Part shown: positions 1 through 7,511 of the stretch, piece by piece
Layout of the letters: each line of letters starts with the position of its first letter
How positions within the stretch are numbered: the stretch's first letter is position 1
Assembly: GCA_030546905.1 (NCBI GenBank)
Contig: JAUOPI010000001.1
Coordinates: forward strand, 62,001-126,000
DNA from: Granulosicoccaceae sp. 1_MG-2023
GTDB lineage: Bacteria; Pseudomonadota; Gammaproteobacteria; Granulosicoccales; Granulosicoccaceae
DNA length: 64,000 bases
Reading direction: 5' to 3'
Made by a program: the position numbers and the translations under genes
The notes under the pieces: generated by a model
Told to the model about the DNA's origin: nothing
The model's database searches: none
Seen by the model: the letters and a program-made list of their open reading frames with translations, nothing else

Positions 1-160
1 CCAGATCGCCGACCAGCCAGTGCGGCTGCAGACCCAGCGCACGGGCATGGGCCAGCCCGCCGTCGGCACAGATAAGCAAATCATCGGCGTGCAGATGCGT
101 GCTTAACAGCGCATAGTCAGCGACCTGCCCGTTAGCCAGAATCAGCGCGCGCCGGCTCAC
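1..160 (-). CDS. Thiamine pyrophosphokinase, N-terminal part (cut by window edge)
   Basis: The first about 53 codons of a minus-strand gene that runs off the left edge. The translation contains LICADGGLAHARALGL and then HWLVGDL, the nucleotide/metal-binding start of the thiamine pyrophosphokinase family, which transfers pyrophosphate from ATP to thiamine to give the cofactor TPP. The start is taken as the GTG whose complement is at 158-160, with GGTGAGGG about ten bases upstream. The frame stays open further upstream, so a TTG start eight codons earlier is possible. It is divergent from the OmpA/BON gene; the 159 bp between them (161-319) shows no clear site. The identification is good, but length and C-terminus are unseen. 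Confidence 0.75.
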   Translation of the reverse strand, partial: MSRRALILANGQVADYALLSTHLHADDLLICADGGLAHARALGLQPHWLVGDL

Positions 161-319
161 CTGCGGGCCCTCACCGCCGGGCAATGATGTGTGAGATTTA
201 ACATTCGGACAAACCACTGTATTAGAATGTAAAACCCGCAGATGTCATAATCTCGGGTCAGCAACTGTACGACCTTACCACGACCGCCAACCCGGACCGT
301 AGCAACGGACAACTTCTGC

Positions 320-1798
320 ATGGCAACTTACGCTTCCGAGCGACTGATTCACAAACCTCTGTTCTGGTGGCTGACCGGCCTGGCCGGCCTGCTCCTTCTG
401 ATTTTTCTGGCCTTATATTTGCGCGCCGGCGCCATACAAACGACACTCGGCGAGTCCGCCCGCAGCGCCTTGCTCGGCGCCGGTCTGGACACCGTCGAAG
501 TCAGCGCCGACGGCCGTGACCTGATCCTGAACGGGCGCGCCTTCGACGACACCGACGAGCAACGCGCGCTGGATATTGCCGCCGCCATTCCGGGCGTGCG
601 CCGCGTGCACAACCGCCTCAGCATCGGCCCGGGTCTGGTAGCCGACACCACTCAGGTGGAACCCGCGGCGGCCACCCGCTCACCGGCGCTGGCGTTTCTG
701 CGGCAGGAGCAGCGCCTGATCATTACCGGCGAACTGGCTGAGGACAACCGCCTTGACGGCCTGCTCAACGATCTCGGCGACAGCCTGCAGATCAGCAGCG
801 ACGTCAGCTACAGCACGGACGTCGCCGAGGCTGCCTGGCTGCCCTCGCTGGTACCGGTGCTGACGACCTTGCCGCTGATCAGCAACGCACGCATCGATAT
901 CGCCGGCCCGCTGCTCAATATCGAAGGCGAAGTCGGTTCAGCGCAAATCCGTGACACCATCGCCGGGCGTCTGGCGCAGATCGACCCAGCCGAATTAACC
1001 GTCCGCAACAGCCTGACCGTGGCCGACTCCGCGCCGGTGCCGGAAAACACTCTGGCGCCGCTGGAAGAACCGACTTTCTCGGCTTTTGTGAATGAGAACG
1101 GCAAGCTGGTTCTGAGCGGCCGGCTCTCACATCAGGTCGAACTCGATCAGCTGCTGGCCTCGCTGCCGGACACCTTTGGTGAAGATGATGTGGACAACCG
1201 GCTGGAGATCAGTGACCGCGTCAGTGAAGCGGACTGGCTGGATGACATCATGCAAATTCTGCCGGGCATGAAAAAACTCGATCAGGCCCGTGTTACGGTA
1301 CGAGACGGCTCGCTGAATATTTCCGGCACGGCAGTCAGTGCCGACGTCGCCCACGCACAGCAGGATGTCACCGACGGGCTGGATACCTCACTGGAGGTCA
1401 AAAATGAAATCGTGCTGCTCGAACAAACCAGCGACAGCACCCGCGCCCGCTTGCAGAAAGACCTCGAAGCCATCGCCTTCGATCGCATTCTGTTCGGCCT
1501 TAACAGCGCCGACCTGCAGCCCGGCAGCCGCGCCACACTCGATGCACTGGCGACGGTGCTGAAACGCTATCCGACGCTGCCGGTGGTGGTTGCCGGTCAT
1601 ACCGACAACACCGGCAAAGCCGAATGGAATCAGTATCTGAGCCAGTTGCGCGCCGAATCAGTACGCGACTATCTGATCGCTCAGGGCGTCAATCAGGAAC
1701 GTATTTCGGCCATCGGCTACGGGCAAACCCGGCCGCTGGTCAGCAACGACACACGACAGGGACGTATTCAGAACCGGCGGATTGAACTCAACTATTGA
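320..1798 (+). CDS. OmpA-family protein with BON-type repeats
   Basis: This 492-residue envelope protein has one N-terminal transmembrane segment (residues about 14-32, LAGLLLLIFLALYL) and then a long exported region. Residues about 45-360 contain BON-like repeats with recurring 'G.V......I.......V..N.L' patterns. The C-terminal 110 residues are an OmpA peptidoglycan-binding domain: IAFDRILFGLNSADLQPGS, VVAGHTDNTG and QNRRIEL are its strand, loop and arginine motifs. The layout resembles OmpA/BON proteins such as mycobacterial ArfA, and the likely role is to tether the inner membrane to peptidoglycan. No strong ribosome site is seen before ATG 320. A membrane-anchored coiled-coil gene follows and may be co-transcribed. 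Confidence 0.8.
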   Translation: MATYASERLIHKPLFWWLTGLAGLLLLIFLALYLRAGAIQTTLGESARSALLGAGLDTVEVSADGRDLILNGRAFDDTDEQRALDIAAAIPGVRRVHNRLSIGPGLVADTTQVEPAAATRSPALAFLRQEQRLIITGELAEDNRLDGLLNDLGDSLQISSDVSYSTDVAEAAWLPSLVPVLTTLPLISNARIDIAGPLLNIEGEVGSAQIRDTIAGRLAQIDPAELTVRNSLTVADSAPVPENTLAPLEEPTFSAFVNENGKLVLSGRLSHQVELDQLLASLPDTFGEDDVDNRLEISDRVSEADWLDDIMQILPGMKKLDQARVTVRDGSLNISGTAVSADVAHAQQDVTDGLDTSLEVKNEIVLLEQTSDSTRARLQKDLEAIAFDRILFGLNSADLQPGSRATLDALATVLKRYPTLPVVVAGHTDNTGKAEWNQYLSQLRAESVRDYLIAQGVNQERISAIGYGQTRPLVSNDTRQGRIQNRRIELNY

Positions 1799-1838
1799 CC
1801 ACGCTGACCCCGGGCAGCCCAACACGAAACCGACAATC

Positions 1839-2453
1839 ATGACTTATCTGATATCTGAAATAGCGCTCTTTATCGCCGCCGCGGCCCTGCTCGGGCTGGG
1901 CGTCGGCTGGATGATCCGGTCCATCGGTGTGAAGGATAGCTTTAACAAACAACAGCAGGCCTACGAAGAACGCATACTGGCGCAGGAGAAACTGCACCGC
2001 CAGGAAGTCACCGAGTTTGCCGAATCAGCGAAGAAAAACCGCGCCGAAGTCTCACGTCTGGAAACCAATAACAAAGCCCTGCGCGAAACCATCGAACAAA
2101 ATACACAAGCCTTGTCACTGGCCCAGACCGAAGTTGCACGCCTGCGCGAGCGACTGGAGAAATCCGAGCATGTGCTTCGTGAAATCGAAGCCCTGGAAAA
2201 CGGCGATCCGTCGGTAATCGGCGACGAGGAGGTCAGTGAATTCGACGAAACCATCGCCGAGCAAACACGCATGGTCAGCGACGCCGGCGGTCAGGATCAT
2301 GCGCTGACCAACGACGAAACCCTCGACCTGCCTGATGCAACCATGGCACAAACCATCGCCGAAGACTCCTCCAACGACCGCTCCGTTGAGTTATCCATGT
2401 CCGGTCTGTGGTCCAATATCCGCAGTTTTGTGGGCAAGCCCGAGAAGAAATAA
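1839..2453 (+). CDS. Membrane-anchored coiled-coil protein, unknown function
   Basis: I do not recognise this 204-residue protein. It begins with a hydrophobic segment (ISEIALFIAAAALLGLGVGW, residues about 4-23) and continues as a charged, heptad-like stretch rich in E, K, Q and R to about residue 115. An acidic, low-complexity tail follows, ending GLWSNIRSFVGKPEKK. It probably sits in the inner membrane with a cytoplasmic or periplasmic coiled coil. I chose ATG 1839; an in-frame TTG at 1782 would overlap the preceding OmpA/BON gene by 17 bases. The close spacing suggests joint transcription with that gene and a shared envelope role, which is inference. Confidence 0.6.
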   Translation: MTYLISEIALFIAAAALLGLGVGWMIRSIGVKDSFNKQQQAYEERILAQEKLHRQEVTEFAESAKKNRAEVSRLETNNKALRETIEQNTQALSLAQTEVARLRERLEKSEHVLREIEALENGDPSVIGDEEVSEFDETIAEQTRMVSDAGGQDHALTNDETLDLPDATMAQTIAEDSSNDRSVELSMSGLWSNIRSFVGKPEKK

Positions 2454-2472
2454 ACGCCTGCCGGCCTCAGGC

Positions 2473-3417
2473 TCAAAACGGCCCGAGTAACCAAAGCACG
2501 GCATTGATACTCACGAATGAGGACAGTGTTGTAAATAATAAGACAACACTGCCTCGCTCTCCGTGGCCATATCCGGCCGAAATAATCGCATACAAGGTAA
2601 ACATGGGCATGGCTGCCATCAGCACGGCAGCCTTTTGCAAAGCCGGATCAAAGGCCGGCAACAGCAATACCATGCTCCAGACCATCACAGGGTGTAGCAG
2701 TAGCTTCCCGCCACCGACCAGTAAAAACACCCGGTCCGGCCAGCCCGGCCGCATACTGCCCAGAGTCGCGCCGATGGTCAGCAAGGCCAGCGGTGCAGCA
2801 GCGCCGGCCAACATGGCCAACACCTTATCTGCCAACTCCGGCACCGGCAGCTCAAACAGCGAAAACATCAGTCCGGTAAAGATCGCGATAATCAAGGGAT
2901 TAAGCAGCACCCGCCGGATGATTTTCATAAAGCGGTGCACAAACGAAGCCGCTTCATCGCCGACCGAACCGCTTTCGGCCAGCGCCAGACCGAGTGGGAT
3001 TATCAGCAGATTCTCAACGATCAGCGCCAGCGAAAACGTCACCAGTGCAACCGACTCATTGATCTGCAGCAACAGCGCCAGGCCGAAAAATGCGCTGTTG
3101 GAGGTGGCGCTGCCCAGCCCGTGCAAACCCGATTGCGTCAGTCCCGAGCCGAGCACATAACGACTGAGCAAGAAAATCAAAACAAAACAGGATAGTGAAC
3201 CGAGCGCGTAAACCAGCAGAAGATGCAGCTCCAGCACCGTCTCTGTATCCGCGCCGGACAAGACACGAAAGATCAAGGCCGGCATCAGCAGATTCATCAC
3301 CAGGCGCCCGGCGCCGGGAATCATCTCCGGCATAAACGCACGCACACGCACGGCCAACACACCGACAAGCAAGAGCAGGAAAACCGGTGCTGTAATAAGC
3401 AGAATATCGATAAACAT
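2473..3417 (-). CDS. AEC-family (auxin efflux carrier type) transporter
   Basis: This 314-residue polytopic membrane protein has about ten hydrophobic segments and the two-bundle layout of the AEC family. The N-terminal bundle has MNLLMPALIFRVLSG, and SNSAFFGLALLLQI contains the helix-breaking region typical of the fold. Bacterial members export or import organic anions such as malate or malonate; the substrate cannot be read here. The gene is convergent with the coiled-coil gene, ending 19 bases after it. It lies downstream of a LysR gene on the same strand, separated by 97 bp, so it could be in that transcript. A second, distinct AEC gene lies at 6444-7340. Confidence 0.85.
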   Translation of the reverse strand: MFIDILLITAPVFLLLLVGVLAVRVRAFMPEMIPGAGRLVMNLLMPALIFRVLSGADTETVLELHLLLVYALGSLSCFVLIFLLSRYVLGSGLTQSGLHGLGSATSNSAFFGLALLLQINESVALVTFSLALIVENLLIIPLGLALAESGSVGDEAASFVHRFMKIIRRVLLNPLIIAIFTGLMFSLFELPVPELADKVLAMLAGAAAPLALLTIGATLGSMRPGWPDRVFLLVGGGKLLLHPVMVWSMVLLLPAFDPALQKAAVLMAAMPMFTLYAIISAGYGHGERGSVVLLFTTLSSFVSINAVLWLLGPF

Positions 3418-3478
3418 AATGAAAGGAAGTCGCAGGAGCGGTCACAAAGCCATAGTGTAGCGCGCCAGCGGCGGCGCG

Positions 3479-3514
3479 GGCGGCAAACTCAGTCCGCCGC
3501 CCCGGTTTGCCGCC
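3479..3514. other. Stem-loop between the LysR and AEC genes
   Basis: The arms GGCGGCAAAC (3479-3488) and GTTTGCCGCC (3505-3514) form a perfect 10-bp stem with a 16-base loop directly after the LysR stop codon. No T-run follows on either strand, so it is a transcript-end or processing hairpin candidate rather than a classical intrinsic terminator. Confidence 0.45.
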
Positions 3515-4381
3515 TCAGGCTACCGCACCGACAGCCTGCCCCGCTGTGGTCAGTTCACGCAGGCAGTTCAGCAAACGCCCGACCGGTGCTTCACGGCGCC
3601 AGATCAGGCGTGTATCGGCGCGGGCAATATGCGGCGGCAGTGCCGAGACCGTGTAATCCCCGACAAGCGGACGCTGGCTGATCACAGAACGCGGCAGCAA
3701 AGTGCAACCCAGTCCCGCGTCCACGCAGCCGATGATGCCCTCAAGCGCACCGTATTCCATGATCCTGAACGGCATCGGACCGGTTTCACGGATCCACTGC
3801 TCAGCCAGGCGGCGGTAGTGACAACCTTCGCGGAACACCAGCAGGGTCGAGGCGGCCCGTTCATCGGCCTCGCGCGGCGCGAGCAGGACAAGCTCTTCGG
3901 TGAAGCTATCGCAGACCAACAGATCCGGATGGGCAATCCTGCCACTGACAAAAGCACAGTCCAGTTCAAACGCCAGCACCTTTTCGACCAGTGCGTCACT
4001 GCGTCCGGTGTGGATGCTGATCTCAGCCTCAGGATATTGCTGATGCAGGGTCTTCAACAGCGGCGGCAAGCGCACCGCCATGGTGGTTTCCATCGAGCCG
4101 ATGCGTAAACGTCCGCCGGGGCCGCCGATATCACGCACCGCGTCACGCGCCTCGGCCTCCAGTTTCAACAACTGCTGCGCGTAGGTCACCAGCGTCTGCC
4201 CCGCCGCGGTCGGCAACATGCCACGCGGCTGGCGTTCAAAGAGCACCACGCCCAACTCACTTTCGAGCTTTTTGATATGCGCGGTGATATTCGACTGGAC
4301 GTAATGCAGGCTCTTGGCCGCCGCTGAAAAACTGCCCTGACGGGCCACTTCCACGGCAACACGCAGACTGGTCAGCTCCAT
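3515..4381 (-). CDS. LysR-family transcriptional regulator
   Basis: This 288-residue LysR-type regulator has an N-terminal winged helix-turn-helix (residues 1-60: FSAAAKSLHYVQSNITAHIKK, then LGVVLFERQPRGMLPT) and a two-lobed effector domain from about residue 90. It is divergent from the MFS carrier at 4478 across a 96-bp gap that contains a T-N11-A dyad at 4401-4415, the usual LysR operator form. The carrier is therefore the likely target. The effector is unknown. The start is the ATG at 4381, which opens with the typical MELTSLRVAVEVARQGS. Confidence 0.9.
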   Translation of the reverse strand: MELTSLRVAVEVARQGSFSAAAKSLHYVQSNITAHIKKLESELGVVLFERQPRGMLPTAAGQTLVTYAQQLLKLEAEARDAVRDIGGPGGRLRIGSMETTMAVRLPPLLKTLHQQYPEAEISIHTGRSDALVEKVLAFELDCAFVSGRIAHPDLLVCDSFTEELVLLAPREADERAASTLLVFREGCHYRRLAEQWIRETGPMPFRIMEYGALEGIIGCVDAGLGCTLLPRSVISQRPLVGDYTVSALPPHIARADTRLIWRREAPVGRLLNCLRELTTAGQAVGAVA

Positions 4382-4400
4382 ATATCAGCCATGATGATGG

Positions 4401-4456
4401 ATAAATTCAATTTATTTCATTAGGAGTGATAGGGCAAGCACGGCATTATGAATGCC
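4401..4456. promoter_or_regulatory. Candidate LysR operators in the divergent promoter region
   Basis: ATAAATTCAATTTAT (4401-4415) is a perfect inverted repeat with a 3-base centre, and its inner part is a T-N11-A motif. A second dyad, GGCATTATGAATGCC, lies at 4442-4456 just upstream of the GGGGGAGG ribosome site of the MFS gene. Both lie between the LysR start and the carrier start. The layout fits one recognition site and one activation or auto-repression site; binding is inferred. Confidence 0.5.
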
Positions 4457-4477
4457 ATCAGATCGGGGGAGGCTGAT

Positions 4478-5638
4478 ATGCAAACGACAAAAACACAATC
4501 GCATTTTCGTCTGGTCTTCGGCGGCGCGCTGTCGCTGGTCCTGACCATGGGGCTGGCACGCTTCACCTACACCAACGCGCTGCCAGCCATGCAAAACGCC
4601 TTCGGTTTCGGCGCTGACACCGGTGGCTGGCTGGCCGCGATCAACTACGCGGGTTATCTCAGCGGTGCGCTGCTGGCGACCCGTATCGCCGATTTACAGG
4701 TCCGGCTCTGGCTGTTTCGCATACTGATCATCGGCGCGGTGCTGTGCAATGCGCTGATGCCGTTGTTTGACTCCGTCACTGCCTGGTCGGTGTTGCGCTA
4801 TCTGTCCGGCCTGACAACCGCCGGCGGCATGGTGATCGGTACCAGTCTTGTTATTCAGGTTCTGCGTCTGGGCGGAAGGCCGGCACTGATCGGCGTGCAT
4901 TTCGGTGGTGTAGGTCTTGGCATAACTCTCGTGGCACTGGTGCTGGGCGGCGAGTTCATTACGCTGGACTGGAAACAGATCTGGTATCTGAGTGCGCTGA
5001 TGGGGCTGGTCGCCCTGCCCTTTGCTCTGGCCGGCGTGAATGTGCCGCCGGTGCAGCCGGGCGCCGCTGCTGTCAGCGGTGATGATATCTTCGAGCGGCG
5101 CGCCTTCGGCTTTCTGCTGATCAGCTATTTCTTTTCCGGCACCACCTACTCCATCGGCACCACCTTTATCGTGGCCGCTTTTGAATCCGATCCGGTGCTG
5201 AACGGCTCGGCGTCACTGGCCTGGTTATTGGTCGGTCTGGCCGCAGCACCCTCGGCCTATTTGTGGGTGCGGATCGCCGCCGCACTGGGCACCAGCCGGA
5301 CGCTGATCATCGCCGGCCTGATCCAGACCCTCGGTTGTCTGCTGCCGGTGCTCTTGCCGGGCACCTGGCCTGCATTAATAGGCAGTGTGCTGTTCGGCTC
5401 CACATTCATGGGCATAGTTGCGGTCGTACTGGCGCTCGGCGGACATCTGTCGCGCCACAATCCGGCCAAACTGATGGGCTTGTTGGTCGTGGCCTACGGC
5501 CTCGGCCAGATTACCGGACCGCTGGGCGCAGGGCTGTGGATGGAACACAGTGGCAATCCGCTCAGCGCGATGTGGATCGCCGGGTTGCTCAGTGCGATCA
5601 GCGTGATGCTGTTGCTGCCGGCCCGGTTCAAGGAGTGA
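4478..5638 (+). CDS. MFS transporter, YbfB/YjiJ type
   Basis: This 386-residue major facilitator protein has about twelve transmembrane segments. Its start, LGLARFTYT-like (MGLARFTYTNALPAMQ) followed by GWLAAINYAGYLSGAL, matches the YbfB/YjiJ subgroup; substrates for that group are poorly defined. I chose ATG 4478 because GGGGGAGG lies seven bases upstream; an in-frame ATG at 4448 lacks a ribosome site. It is paired with a divergent LysR regulator, a common arrangement for this family, and ends at a strong bidirectional terminator. Confidence 0.85.
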   Translation: MQTTKTQSHFRLVFGGALSLVLTMGLARFTYTNALPAMQNAFGFGADTGGWLAAINYAGYLSGALLATRIADLQVRLWLFRILIIGAVLCNALMPLFDSVTAWSVLRYLSGLTTAGGMVIGTSLVIQVLRLGGRPALIGVHFGGVGLGITLVALVLGGEFITLDWKQIWYLSALMGLVALPFALAGVNVPPVQPGAAAVSGDDIFERRAFGFLLISYFFSGTTYSIGTTFIVAAFESDPVLNGSASLAWLLVGLAAAPSAYLWVRIAAALGTSRTLIIAGLIQTLGCLLPVLLPGTWPALIGSVLFGSTFMGIVAVVLALGGHLSRHNPAKLMGLLVVAYGLGQITGPLGAGLWMEHSGNPLSAMWIAGLLSAISVMLLLPARFKE

Positions 5639-5666
5639 TGGCAAGGCAGTCTTTGCAGCAGGCACA

Positions 5667-5696
5667 AAAAAGGCCGGCGTTTTGGCCGGCCTTTTT
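5667..5696. terminator. Bidirectional intrinsic terminator (MFS gene / ompW)
   Basis: AAAAAGGCCGGC (5667-5678) pairs with GCCGGCCTTTTT (5685-5696) around a six-base loop. The A-run on one side and T-run on the other let it end transcripts from both convergent genes. Confidence 0.9.
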
Positions 5697-5714
5697 CTAA
5701 CTCAGCAGAACCAC

Positions 5715-6317
5715 TCAGAACTTGTAAGAGCCGCTGATGAGAATGACCAGCGGATCAATTTCGACAGTGTCGAGATCAGCACCATCAACTTCTGCATCAG
5801 TGTCTATGTCCGCATAGAACAAAGACGCACCGACACCCCAGTTATCGTCGATGGAATAATCCATACCCAGTTCAGCGGCGAAGCCGAAAGACGGATCCAG
5901 CTCCAGGTCGTCACCGACGGCATCGGCCTTCAGATCTTCGTCAAAGAAGAAAGTGTAGTTAAAGCCAAGACCGGCATAAGGATGGAATGCGGTGCCGGTG
6001 TTGAAGTGATACTGCAGCGTGACAGTCGGCGGCAGGTGTTTTGTGGTGGCAATTTTATCGCCGTTGAGCGTGATATCGTGCTCAAACGGAGTCGCACCCA
6101 GCACGCCCACACCCAGCGTATCAGTAAACATATACGTCAGGTTGATACCGAGCTGGGTATTGTCATCAACGTCCAGTGCTTCGTCGAGTGCGCCGTCGCC
6201 CTGCGGATTAACATTGACCACGCCGACGCGCAAAACAATATCCCCCGCTTCATAGGCCTGAGCGGTTCCTGCGGCACATGCCAGCGCTACGCATACTGCG
6301 ACAATAGACTTTTTCAT
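5715..6317 (-). CDS. ompW: OmpW-family outer membrane protein
   Basis: This 200-residue protein has a signal peptide (MKKSIVAVCVALACAAGTAQA) and then the eight-stranded beta-barrel pattern of OmpW: YEAGDIVLRVGVVNVNPQ at the start, LPPTVTLQYHFN and YAGLGFNYTFF in the middle, and the terminal ISGSYKF with C-terminal phenylalanine for barrel assembly. OmpW forms a narrow hydrophobic channel in the outer membrane and is tied to oxygen and salt responses in enterobacteria. Here an FNR-like dyad sits about 42 bases before the inferred start of transcription, consistent with oxygen control. It stands alone, ending at the shared terminator. Confidence 0.9.
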   Translation of the reverse strand: MKKSIVAVCVALACAAGTAQAYEAGDIVLRVGVVNVNPQGDGALDEALDVDDNTQLGINLTYMFTDTLGVGVLGATPFEHDITLNGDKIATTKHLPPTVTLQYHFNTGTAFHPYAGLGFNYTFFFDEDLKADAVGDDLELDPSFGFAAELGMDYSIDDNWGVGASLFYADIDTDAEVDGADLDTVEIDPLVILISGSYKF

Positions 6318-6353
6318 TGTGACTCCCGGTTAACGTTGTCGTTGTTTGAGGCA

Positions 6354-6396
6354 ATGATAATGAAGCCCGTCAGACTCCGGCATTGACCTATCTCAA
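6354..6396 (-). promoter_or_regulatory. Candidate FNR/Anr-activated promoter of ompW
   Basis: On the minus strand TTGAGATAGGTCAA (plus 6383-6396) matches the FNR/CRP-family dyad TTGA-N6-TCAA. A TATCAT -10-like hexamer lies at plus 6354-6359. If transcription starts near 6347, the dyad centre is about 42 bases upstream, the standard class II activator distance. Two bases inside the half-sites differ from the FNR consensus TTGAT-N4-ATCAA. Confidence 0.5.
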
Positions 6397-6443
6397 ACAC
6401 AAACAAGAAGTCAGCATCGCCGCCGTTTTTTACAAGCCCCGAC

Positions 6444-7340
6444 CTAGTGGGGCATGAGTTGCAGCGCGTACCAAAGCGCCATGGGGATAATAATCAGACT
6501 GCCCAGATTACCCAGCATCACAATCGAGGCCACACGGTGCGGCTCCTGCCGGTATTGCTCGGCCACCAGCACATTCAGCACCGCCGGCGGCAAGGCAGCG
6601 AAGACCAGCAGTATGGCGTGTTCGGTGGGCGTCAGGCCCAGCCAGGGCATAATCAGCATCACGGCCGCGATACTGGCCAAAGGCCCTGCCACAGCACCGA
6701 AGACACCGAGCTGCCAGTCACGCAGATTAATCTCCAGCAGGCGCACGCCCAACGAGAACAGCAACAGCGGAATCGAGACCTGACCGAGCATACCAATGGT
6801 ATTGGACAGCGGCTCAGGCAGGCTGACATGCAGCGAGCTGAACAGCAGGCCCAGAATCGCCGCGATAATCATCGGCATTTTCAGCAGCTTCAGCGGATTG
6901 GTCTTGTGATCGAGCATGTACAGCCCGACCGTAAAGTGCAGCAGCATCTCAATAATAAAAAGCACCACCGCGGCCTGCAGCATCTCCTCACCGAAGGCAA
7001 ACAGGATCAGTGGCAGGCCCATATTGCCCGAGTTGTTAAACATCATCGGCGGCAGGAAGGTTTTCAGATTAATGCGAAACAGGAGCGCAAACGGCAGCAA
7101 CAATAAACCCGGCGCCAGAATCGCAACCACGCCCCCCACGCTCAGCCCCGTATAGGCGGAAAAATCAAACGGCTTGTCCATCAGCGCCCAGAACACCAGC
7201 AGCGGCGCGAACACATCCATATTGAGTTTATTGACCACCCCCATATCCGGGCGGAAACGCCAGCCGTAAAACAAACCAAGGCCGGCACAGGCAAATACCG
7301 GGAAAATAATGCCTACGATGCGAAGAGCTGTATCGAGCAT
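6444..7340 (-). CDS. AEC-family transporter (second copy, divergent sequence)
   Basis: This 298-residue membrane protein has about ten hydrophobic segments and the AEC signature region FNNSGNMGLPLILFAFG in helix 4, which carries the conserved N-x-G-N-x-G motif. It differs clearly from the AEC protein at 2473-3417, so this is not a recent duplication. I chose the ATG at 7340 (MLDTALRIVGIIFPVF); an ATG 11 codons upstream gives an unlikely polar N-terminus. It stands alone between ompW and ggt, both of which have their own signals. The substrate is unknown; organic anions are typical. Confidence 0.85.
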   Translation of the reverse strand: MLDTALRIVGIIFPVFACAGLGLFYGWRFRPDMGVVNKLNMDVFAPLLVFWALMDKPFDFSAYTGLSVGGVVAILAPGLLLLPFALLFRINLKTFLPPMMFNNSGNMGLPLILFAFGEEMLQAAVVLFIIEMLLHFTVGLYMLDHKTNPLKLLKMPMIIAAILGLLFSSLHVSLPEPLSNTIGMLGQVSIPLLLFSLGVRLLEINLRDWQLGVFGAVAGPLASIAAVMLIMPWLGLTPTEHAILLVFAALPPAVLNVLVAEQYRQEPHRVASIVMLGNLGSLIIIPMALWYALQLMPH

Positions 7341-7511
7341 GCCAAGACCGTCCGTTCGGGAAACACAAAACAAGCAGGACCGGCCCGCAGCCGGAGCGCA
7401 GTCAGCATAAGGCCTCAGCTCTTAAATGCAACCAGTAGCCACCACAGCCGGCTATTGACCCGGGCCCGTGCGCTGCGCAACCTTAGACCACCGTCATCAG
7501 GGAGATTAAGG

